The notes under the pieces were generated by a model, which did not search any database, was not told the DNA's origin, and saw only the letters and a list, made by a program, of their open reading frames with translations. Shown one piece after another: positions 9,482-21,400 of a stretch of DNA of 64,000 bases (position 1 is its first letter; each line of letters starts with the position of its first letter). This DNA comes from Methanobrevibacter sp. YE315 (GTDB lineage Archaea; Methanobacteriota; Methanobacteria; Methanobacteriales; Methanobacteriaceae), in the NCBI RefSeq assembly GCF_001548675.1, contig NZ_CP010834.1, positions 1,027,501 to 1,091,500 on the forward strand, in the 5' to 3' direction. Position numbers and translations under genes: made by a program.

Positions 9482-12400
9482 ATGAAAAAACCAATTCTAT
9501 TTATTTTGATATTATTCTTGTTCGTATCTTTAGTAGGAGTAGTTAATGCATCGCAAGATCCGACAATGAATAATATGACATTGACGACTACGAGTGACGA
9601 CATGTCGGATTCGCTGTCGGGTGAATCTGCGATGGATAAGCTACAAGTTAGTAACGATGATGAGATTTTAGCTGCTAATGTTGATTTCACTGGTTCAACT
9701 CTGAATGACCTTCAAGAATTTTTGAATTCTGGACAAGTTCAAGCTGGAGATACCCTTTATTTGGGTAATAAATCAATTACAACTAATAATTGGGAACCTT
9801 GGAATTATAGAATCAATATTAATATTCCTAATATTGTAATTAGTGGGGGAACTAGCAGTAATCCTGATAGTTTTTCATCTATCATTGCACCGGGGAATAT
9901 ATTCATATTAGAGGCTAGTGGAATTACTATAAAAAACATAAAATTTACAAATACATTTGATAGTCAAGAAGCGAATTGCAAAGCAGTTGATATTCGAAAT
10001 TCCAATTGTAATATTGAAGATTGTACTTTTGAAAATTTTATGGGGCCATATGGTGGAGCTATAAGTGTGAATTCTGCCGCTACAAATACTAATATAGATG
10101 GCTGTAATTTTACTAATAATAGAGGTATATGGAATCCGTATGGCGGTGCAATTTATATTGACGCTTCAGATGTTAAAGTAAATGATTGTAATTTTGAGGG
10201 TAATTCCGCGCAATATGGTGATGCAATTTATTCCAATAATGCAAACAGTCAAATTTCTGACTGTACTTTCAAGGATAAGAACGGTTTTACGGTTACTGAG
10301 GGAGTATTATCCTTAAAATTAACTATTAAATCAGATTATTCTAATGTTATTGGGGGAAATGCTCAGACAAGTAACCTTAAGTTCTGGGACGGTTCATCAT
10401 ATAGGAATAAAGATGATATTCCAACATGGCCTATCGTCCAAGGCTCTAATCAAAACGTTTCAGTTCAAATCAGCGATTCAAGCGGCGTAATTTACGAAGT
10501 CAGTGGAGTGACCGATGAGAATGGAGTATTCATATGTAATTATGGTCATCTTCCTGAAGGAAGCTATACATATAGGGCTACATATTCGAACAATGGCACT
10601 TCAACTGTTATAGATGGCAGCTTTGAAATTACTGCAGTAACAGGTAACAGATTTTCAGATATTCAAACTGCAATCAATAATGCACAGGCTGGAGATGTTA
10701 TTCTTCTAAATGATGTCACTTATACAAATGATATAGGAAATGAGGGTATACGAATCGATAAACCTATTACAATCATCGGTCAAGACGGCACTGTTTTGGA
10801 TGCAGGGGGACTTTCAAGGATATTCGATATTCAGCAGAATATTAATGGCGTTACCCTTGGAAACATCGATTTCAGGAATGGTCGGGTAACTGACGCTAAT
10901 GGTGGTGCTATTCGTGTTGGAAACGGTTGTGGTAACATTATCATTTCCAATTCAAACTTCACAGAAAACCATGTTTTATTCCAAAACAACTATGATCCGG
11001 AACAGTGTAATGGTGGTGCAGTTTACTTTGCAGGAAATTGTCATGATGTTGAAATTACAAACTGTAATTTTGTAAATGGCACATCATATAACGGTGGAGG
11101 CATCTTCATTGATGATGGCTCACATGATTTCCTCATAGATAACTGTAATTTCACAAAAAATCATGTTGACAACAGAACTACAGGTGACCTGTATCAAGGT
11201 GATAAAGATGGTCACGGTGGTGCCATCTACATTAGCCCAAATGCTGACAGAGGTACTATCAGCAATTCAAACTTCATCAACAATACAGCTGATATAAGTG
11301 GTGGAGCAATTGATAACTATTACGGACATGATTGGGTAGTTATCAACTCAACATTTGTTGAAAATACCATTATCAATTTAGTTGATAGGCAGGAGGATAT
11401 CGACTTCGGTGCGGGAGCTATCTGGTGTTGTAACTCAGTAATGAACATCACAAATTCCACATTTGAAAGGAATGTAGGGGGTTATGGTGGTGCATTAAGA
11501 GGAGCATTCAATGTTTATGATTCCACATTTGAAAATAACACTGCTGCCAATGGTAATGGTGGAGCAATGGATGTAGCTGTTGTTAGTGATCTTGCCATGA
11601 AATTAAATCTTAAATTCGTTAATAGTACATTCAATAATAATAATGCTAAAGGAAATCGTGATGAAAATAGGTCCGAAGGTGGAGCGATCCACATCTTTGA
11701 TATATACAGTATCAATATGACCAACTGTACCTGTATCAACAACACCGCCGACAGGGGAGGAGCTGTTGACTTTTATCAATTGGATTATACTAATGTGGAA
11801 AATTGTACTTTCCTCAACAACACTGCTTTCCATGAAGGTGGAGGTCTTGCGATTTTCTGTCATAACAGTACCTTTAAGGACAGTAATATATCCAACAACA
11901 GTGCAGGTACCGATGGTGGTGCTATTTGGATTATAGGAAATGATGCCAAATTCATAAATGTAACATCAGTGAACAACAATGCATCAAGAGGCGGTTCCGC
12001 TTATATTGAAGGTCATGATATCCTTTTACAAGATTCCATCTTCAACAATAACAGTGCTATTAACAACGGCAGTGAAATTTCCGGTCGCGGTGGAGCACTG
12101 GACATTTTAGGTGACAACTGTAGACTTCTCAATGTAACCGCAAATAACAACAATGCATCCCTTGGTGGTGCAGCATTCATTCGTGGTGACAATACATCTG
12201 TGAGAGATTCCACTTTCGACGGTAATAACGCTACATTAAGAGGTGGTGGATTGGACATTGCCGGTAACGGTTGTACATTCGTCAATGTTGATGTATCCAA
12301 CAACAATGCGTTCGACAACAACACTACAGACTCAGGTCTTGGTGGAGGTATCTACGTGGTTGCTGACGGTACAGTATTTACCAACGTCACAGCTGACAAC

Positions 12401-15400
12401 AACACAGCTAAAAACGGTGGTGGAGCTTACATTAGGGGTAACAACATCATTCTTGATAATTGTACATTAAGTAACAATAAAGCAATCAACAACGGTACTG
12501 AAGACAGTGGTATCGGTGGTGGATTAGATATTGTCGGTAACGGATGTAATATGACAAATATTACTTCACTCAATAACTCAGCTTACCGTGGAGGATCAAC
12601 ATTCGTTCGTGGAAATAACACTAAAATAATTGACTGTAAACTTGACGGTAACAATGCTACCCTTAGAGGCGGTGGTTTAAACATTGCCGGTGAAAACTGT
12701 ACAGTTACAAATGTTGAGGTTTCCAACAATTATGCTGGTCTTATGGGTGGTGGTATTTACGTAATTTCCGATGGAATTGTATTTACAAATGTCACTGCTG
12801 ATAACAATACTGCTGAGCGTGGTGGAGGTGCTTTCATCAATGGTACTGGTGTGCATGTTTTAGACAGTGAGTTTAATAAGAATGAGGCTCGTTTCAATGC
12901 AAGCAATCCTAATTCATCTGGTCTTGGTGGTGGTATGGACATTGTTGGTAATGACTGTTACATTAACAATACTCATTCCAACAACAATACCGCTTACCGT
13001 GGTGGATCCACTTTCATTCGTGGTGACAACACTGTTGTTGAGAACTGTAAGCTGGACAATAACAACGCTACTTTGCGTGGTGGTGGTTTGAACATTGCTG
13101 GTGAAAACTGTAATGTTACAAATGTTGAGGTTTCCAACAATTATGCTGGTCTTATGGGTGGTGGTATTTATGTAGTTTCAGATGGAACAACATTTAAGAA
13201 TGTCACTGCTGATAATAACAGTGCTGAGCGTGGTGGAGGTGCTTTCATCAATGGTACTGGTGTGCATGTTTTAGACAGTGAGTTTAATAAGAATGAGGCT
13301 CGTTTCAATGCAAGCAATCCTAATTCATCTGGTCTTGGTGGTGGTATGGACATTGTTGGTAATGACTGTTACATTAACAATACTCATTCCAACAACAATA
13401 CCGCTTACCGTGGAGGTTCCACTTTCATTCGTGGTGACAACACTGTTGTTGAGAACTGTAACCTGACCAATAACAACGCTACTTTGCGTGGTGGTGGTCT
13501 GAACATTGCAGGTGACCATTGTACAGTAAACAACATTAACGTATCCGACAATCATGCAGGACTCATGGGCGGAGGTCTTTACATATTATCCAACGGTACC
13601 ACAATAAATGGTATCACTGCTGATAAAAACAGCGCCGAACGTGGAGGATCCGCATTCATCAACGGTTCAAATGTTAAAGTACTCAATGGTGAGTTGAACA
13701 ACAACAGAGCTAACTTCAATGAAAGCAGAAACGACACTTCTGGTCTTGGTGGCGGATTTGATATTGTAGGTGACAACATCTTGGTAGATAATGTCCACTC
13801 AAACAACAATACCGCTTACCGTGGAGGTTCTACATTTATCAGAGGAAACAACGTTACAGTTTCAAATTGTAACCTGGACAATAACAACGCTACTTTACGT
13901 GGTGGCGGATTGAACATTGGAGGTGACAACTGTACCATTGAAAATGTATCTCTATCCAACTGTCACGCTACCGAACAAGGTGGGGCAGTTTATGTTATTG
14001 GACAGGATAACACATTTAAAAATGTAACTTCTGTAAATAACACAGCTAGAAACGGTGGTTCATCTTATATTGAAGGTGATAACAATACTGTTAGGAATTG
14101 TATCCTGGACAATAATAATGCTACAGTAAATGGTGGTGGATTATTTGTCAATGGTCACAATTGTACTTTTGAAAATGTGGATATATCAAATTGTAACGCT
14201 TTTGAGGGCGGTGCTGCCTACGTTAGTGGTGATAATGCTCATTTTGATAACATTACATCCAAAAACAACACCGCTATAGATGCTGGTGGTTCAACAAGTG
14301 TTCATGGAAACAATGTCACTGTTGAGAATTCCATTTTTACAAACAACAATGTAACTCAGGGTGCAGGTGGTGCAATTTCAGTCAATGGTCATGAATGTGA
14401 TTTTATAAATAACACAATATCTTCTAATGAAGCATCAAGTTTCGGTGGTGGAATTTATGTTATTGGAAATAACTGTACATTTTCAGACAACAGAATATCC
14501 GATAATGATGCTAACTTCGGTGGTGGAGCCAGCGTATTCGGACAAGATACAAATTTCACCAACAACAACTTTACATTTAATGAAGCCCACACAAGTGGTG
14601 GAGCGGCATATGTATCAGGTGAGGATGGAGATGAAATCACTTATTTCACCAACAACAATATTTCATCAAACCATGCTGGATCAAACGGTGGTGGAATATG
14701 CGCTGATTATGAAACCTTGAAATTAGACCAAATCTATGGATATAACAATACCGCTCCAAAAGGCGGTTTTGCAGATGTTATTAATGGTTATGAGGTAACT
14801 GTTGAAAACTCAACATTCATCAGCAATCATGCATTAGGAGATATAGCCGACGGTAACGGTATTGGAGGCGGTTTCCTAATAACCGGTTCAAATAATGTCG
14901 ATGTTCAGGCCGATTTCTACAACAACACTGCAACTAACGGTTCAGCAATTTATGTAGGAGACACAACAGGCTTAAGCATACATGACTCAAGATTCTATGA
15001 TAACCAGGCACATTCCTATTATCTTCTTGCAGCTCCTGAAAATGGTACTGTATATGATGTGGATGATGAAAAAATTGTTAAATTCAGCCATATAGGTGGA
15101 GACAATATTGCAAATGCAATACATAACCGTGATGGTGAAAGTGCTATAACAATAAGAAACATCACATTCCCATTCTATCATAACGGAGTATTGGAGGACA
15201 GGACAACACCTAATGAAGATTTAATACCTGTTTTAGGATATTCAAATTTCAACGGAACCAACATATACATTGATGATTTGGAAGATAATCAGGTTATATA
15301 CTATGAAATATATAATAATGAAACCGGCGCATTTATTAGAAACGGCTCTGCAAGAACTGACATTGATGGAAGTATCTCAATTGACGTTTCTGATTTGGGT

Positions 15401-18400
15401 GTTGGAGTATATCTTATCAAAGCATGGTATAATGAAACAACCTATTATACAGAAATCAGCAATGAAACAATCATAGTCGTCGTTGACAATTATGATCCTA
15501 ACATGACAGTTGGAAAAGATTCATTGAATGGTACTGGAATCTTATATGTAGAAGACATTGTTGCATTCAATATTACTGTATTCAACACAGGTAATCGTGT
15601 CTTAGGAAATGTAACCGTAAACGAGATTTATAACAGTTCCGAATTGGAATACTTTGACCACACGGATAAGGCATTATGGAACAAGTCAGGTGATGTTTTC
15701 ACATATCTAAATGATTTGGGCATTGGTGAAAATGCTACATTTACGATTTGGTTTAGAACATTAACCAACGGTACTTTGATAAATAATGTGACAGCCAAGT
15801 CAAATATTACCAACGAGACCAATTCCAGTGCTAATGTGACTGTCTACAATAAGATAACAATCAATGTTACTAAAATCTGGAATGACAGCAATAATCATGA
15901 TGGCTTCAGACCTCAAAACGTAACCTTTGTGTTATATGCTGACGGTATTGAATATGCCAGAAAGGTATTAAACGGTACCGGTAACGTTTGGACCGGTAAT
16001 TTCACTGATTTACCAACTGTTAACAGTGACGGTACAGAGATTGTTTATACTGTTGATGAATTGCCTGTTGCTAATTATAATAAAACTGTAACTAACAGCA
16101 GTCTTGCTAATTATACTATTACTAACACTCGTGTTGTTAATTATACCAGTGTGAATGTTACTAAAGTTTGGGACGATGACAATGATCATGATGGTTTCAG
16201 ACCTGCTAACGTGACCTTTGTGTTACTTGCTAATGGTAATGAAACTGCTAATGTTACTTTAAGTGGTACTGGTAATGTTTGGAACGCTAGTTTCACTAAT
16301 TTACCTGTTTATGCTAATGGTAGTGCAATTGTTTACACTATTAAAGAGTTAACAGTTGAGTACTATAATTCCACTGTAACTAACGCTAGTTTGTCTAATT
16401 ACACTATTACTAACTCACGTATTGTTGAGTATACAAGTGTGAATGTTACTAAAGTTTGGGACGATGACAATGATCATGATGGTTTCAGACCTGATAATGT
16501 GACTTTCGTGTTACTTGCTAATGGTAATGAAACTGCTAATGTTACTTTAAGTGGAGCTGGTAATGTTTGGACTGCTAGTTTCAATGATTTACCTGTTTAT
16601 GCTAATGGTAGTGCAATTGTTTACACTATTAAAGAGTTAACAGTTGAGTACTATAATTCCACTGTAACTAACGCTAGTTTGTCTAATTACACTATTACTA
16701 ACTCACGTATTGTTGAGTATACAAGTGTGAATGTTACTAAAGTTTGGGACGATGACAATAATCATGATGGTTTCAGACCTCAAAATGTTACCTTTGTGTT
16801 ACTTGCTAATGGTAATGAGACTGCTAATGTTACTTTGAGCGGAACTGGTAATGTTTGGACTGCTAGTTTCAATGATTTACCTGTTTATGCTAATGGTAGT
16901 GCAATTGTTTACACTATTAAAGAGTTAACAGTTGAGTACTATAATTCCACTGTAACCAACAGCAGCTTGTCTAATTACACTATTACCAACACACGTATTG
17001 TTAATTTCACTAGAATTAACGTTACTAAAGTTTGGAATGATAGTGATGATCATGATGGTTTCAGACCTCAAAATGTGACTTTCGTGTTACTTGCTAATGG
17101 TAATGAGACTGCTAATGTTACTTTAAGTGGAGCTGGTAATGTTTGGACTGCTAGTTTCAATGATTTACCTGTTTATGCTAATGGTAGTGCAATTGTTTAC
17201 ACTATTAAAGAGTTAACAGTTGAGTACTATAATTCCACTGTAACCAACAGCAGCTTGTCTAATTACACTATTACCAACACACGTATTGTTAATTTCACTA
17301 GAATTAACGTTACTAAAGTTTGGAATGATAGTGATGATCATGATGGTTTCAGACCTCAAAATGTGACTTTCGTGTTACTTGCTAATGGTAATGAGACTGC
17401 TAATGTTACTTTAAGTGGAGCTGGTAATGTTTGGACTGCTAGTTTCAATGATTTACCTGTTTATGCTAATGGTAGTGCAATTGTTTACACTATTAAAGAG
17501 TTAACAGTTGAGTACTATAATTCCACTGTAACCAATGCTAGTTTGTCTAATTACACTATTACCAACTCACGTATTGTTGAGTTCACAAGTGTGAATGTTA
17601 CTAAAGTTTGGAATGATAGTGATGATCATGATGGTTTCAGACCTGATAATGTGACTTTCGTGTTACTTGCTAATGGTAATGAGACTGCTAATGTTACTTT
17701 GAGCGGAACTGGTAATGTTTGGACTGCTAGTTTCAATGATTTACCTGTTTATGCTAATGGTAGTGCAATTGTTTACACTATTAAAGAGTTAACAGTTGAG
17801 TACTATAATTCCACTGTAACCAACAGCAGCTTGTCTAATTACACTATTACCAACACACGTATTGTTGAGTTCACAAGTGTGAATGTTACTAAAGTTTGGA
17901 ATGATAGTGATGATCATGATGGTTTCAGACCTGATAATGTGACTTTCGTGTTACTTGCTAATGGTAATGAGACTGCTAATGTTACTTTGAGCGGAACTGG
18001 TAATGTTTGGACTGCTAGTTTCAATGATTTACCTGTTTATGCTAATGGTAGTGCAATTGTTTACACTATTAAAGAGTTAACAGTTGAGTACTATAATTCC
18101 ACTGTAACCAACAGCAGCTTGTCTAATTACACTATTACCAACACACGTATTGTTGAGTTCACAAGTGTGAATGTTACTAAAGTTTGGAATGATAGTGATG
18201 ATCATGATGGTTTCAGACCTGATAATGTGACTTTCGTGTTACTTGCTAATGGTAATGAGACTGCTAATGTTACTTTGAGCGGAACTGGTAATGTTTGGAC
18301 TGCTAGTTTCAATGATTTACCTGTTTATGCTAATGGTAGTGCAATTGTTTACACTATTAAAGAGTTAACAGTTGAGTACTATAATTCCACTGTAACCAAC

Positions 18401-21400
18401 AGCAGCTTGTCTAATTACACTATTACCAACACACGTATTGTTGAGTTCACAAGTGTGAATGTTACTAAAGTTTGGAATGATAGTGATGATCATGATGGTT
18501 TCAGACCTGATAATGTGACTTTCGTGTTACTTGCTAATGGTAATGAGACTGCTAATGTTACTTTAAGTGGAGCTGGTAATGTTTGGACTGCTAGTTTCAA
18601 TGATTTACCTGTTTATGCTAATGGTAGTGCAATTGTTTACACTATTAAAGAGTTAACAGTTGAGTACTATAATTCCACTGTAACTAACGCTAGTTTGTCT
18701 AATTACACTATTACTAACTCACGTATTGTTGAGTATACAAGTGTGAATGTTACTAAAGTTTGGGACGATGACAATGATCATGATGGTTTCAGACCTCAAA
18801 ATGTGACTTTCGTGTTACTTGCTAATGGTAATGAGACTGCTAATGTTACTTTAAGCGGAACTGGTAATGTTTGGACTGCTAGTTTCAATGATTTACCTGT
18901 TTATGCTAATGGTAGTGCAATTGTTTACACTATTAAAGAGTTAACAGTTGAGTACTATAATTCCACTGTAACCAACAGCAGCTTGTCTAATTACACTATT
19001 ACCAACACACGTATTGTTAATTTCACTAGAATTAACGTTACTAAAGTTTGGAATGATAGTGATGATCATGATGGTTTCAGACCTCAAAATGTTACCTTTG
19101 TGTTACTTGCTAATGGTAATGAGACTGCTAATGTTACTTTGAGCGGAACTGGTAATGTTTGGACTGCTAGTTTCAATGATTTACCTGTTTATGCTAATGG
19201 TAGTGCAATTGTTTACACTATTAAAGAGTTAACAGTTGAGTACTATAATTCCACTGTAACCAACAGCAGCTTGTCTAATTACACTATTACCAACACACGT
19301 ATTGTTAATTTCACTAGAATTAACGTTACTAAAGTTTGGAATGATAGTGATGATCATGATGGTTTCAGACCTGATAATGTGACTTTCGTGTTACTTGCTA
19401 ATGGTAATGAGACTGCTAATGTTACTTTGAGCGGAACTGGTAATGTTTGGACTGCTAGTTTCAATGATTTACCTGTTTATGCTAATGGTAGTGCAATTGT
19501 TTACACTATTAAAGAGTTAACAGTTGAGTACTATAATTCCACTGTAACCAATGCTAGTTTGTCTAATTACACTATTACCAACTCACGTATTGTTGAGTTC
19601 ACAAGTGTGAATGTTACTAAAGTTTGGAATGATAGTGATGATCATGATGGTTTCAGACCTCAAAATGTGACTTTCGTGTTACTTGCTAATGGTAATGAGA
19701 CTGCTAATGTTACTTTGAGCGGAACTGGTAATGTTTGGACTGCTAGTTTCAATGATTTACCTGTTTATGCTAATGGTAGTGCAATTGTTTACACTATTAA
19801 AGAGTTAACAGTTGAGTACTATAATTCCACTGTAACCAATGCTAGTTTGTCTAATTACACTATTACCAACTCACGTATTGTTGAGTTCACAAGTGTGAAT
19901 GTTACTAAAGTTTGGAATGATAGTGATGATCATGATGGTTTCAGACCTCAAAATGTGACTTTCGTGTTACTTGCTAATGGTAATGAGACTGCTAATGTTA
20001 CTTTGAGCGGAACTGGTAATGTTTGGACTGCTAGTTTCAATGATTTACCTGTTTATGCTAATGGTAGTGCAATTGTTTACACTATTAAAGAGTTAACAGT
20101 TGAGTACTATAATTCCACTGTAACCAACAGCAGCTTGTCTAATTACACTATTACCAACACACGTATTGTTGAGTTCACAAGTGTGAATGTTACTAAAGTT
20201 TGGAATGATAGTGATGATCATGATGGTTTCAGACCTGATAATGTGACTTTCGTGTTACTTGCTAATGGTAATGAGACTGCTAATGTTACTTTGAGCGGAA
20301 CTGGTAATGTTTGGACTGCTAGTTTCAATGATTTACCTGTTTATGCTAATGGTAGTGCAATTGTTTACACTATTAAAGAGTTAACAGTTGAGTACTATAA
20401 TTCCACTGTAACCAATGCTAGTTTGTCTAATTACACTATTACCAACTCACGTATTGTTGAGTTCACAAGTGTGAATGTTACTAAAGTTTGGAATGATAGT
20501 GATGATCATGATGGTTTCAGACCTGATAATGTGACTTTCGTGTTACTTGCTAATGGTAATGAGACTGCTAATGTTACTTTGAGCGGAACTGGTAATGTTT
20601 GGACTGCTAGTTTCAATGATTTACCTGTTTATGCTAATGGTAGTGCAATTGTTTACACTATTAAAGAGTTAACAGTTGAGTACTATAATTCCACTGTAAC
20701 CAACAGCAGCTTGTCTAATTACACTATTACTAACTCACGTATTGTTGAGTTCACAAGTGTGAATGTTACTAAAGTTTGGAATGATAGTGATGATCATGAT
20801 GGTTTCAGACCTGATAATGTGACTTTCGTGTTACTTGCTAATGGTAATGAGACTGCTAATGTTACTTTAAGTGGTACTGGTAATGTTTGGACTGCTAGTT
20901 TCAATGATTTACCTGTTTATGCTAATGGTAGTGCAATTGTTTACACTATTAAAGAGTTAACAGTTGAGTACTATAATTCCACTGTAACCAATGCTAGTTT
21001 GTCTAATTACACTATTACCAACTCACGTATTGTTGAGTTCACAAGTGTGAATGTTACTAAAGTTTGGAATGATAGTGATGATCATGATGGTTTCAGACCT
21101 GATAATGTGACTTTCGTGTTACTTGCTAATGGTAATGAGACTGCTAATGTTACTTTGAGCGGAACTGGTAATGTTTGGACTGCTAGTTTCAATGATTTAC
21201 CTGTTTATGCTAATGGTAGTGCAATTGTTTACACTATTAAAGAGTTAACAGTTGAGTACTATAATTCCACTGTAACCAACAGCAGCTTGTCTAATTACAC
21301 TATTACCAACACACGTATTGTTAATTTCACTAGAATTAACGTTACTAAAGTTTGGAATGATAGTGATGATCATGATGGTTTCAGACCTCAAAATGTGACT

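Noticed and set aside
11515-14640. Series of minus- and plus-strand ORFs across the beta-helix region
   Set aside because: They recur with the adhesin repeats in other frames and are shadows of the coding strand.
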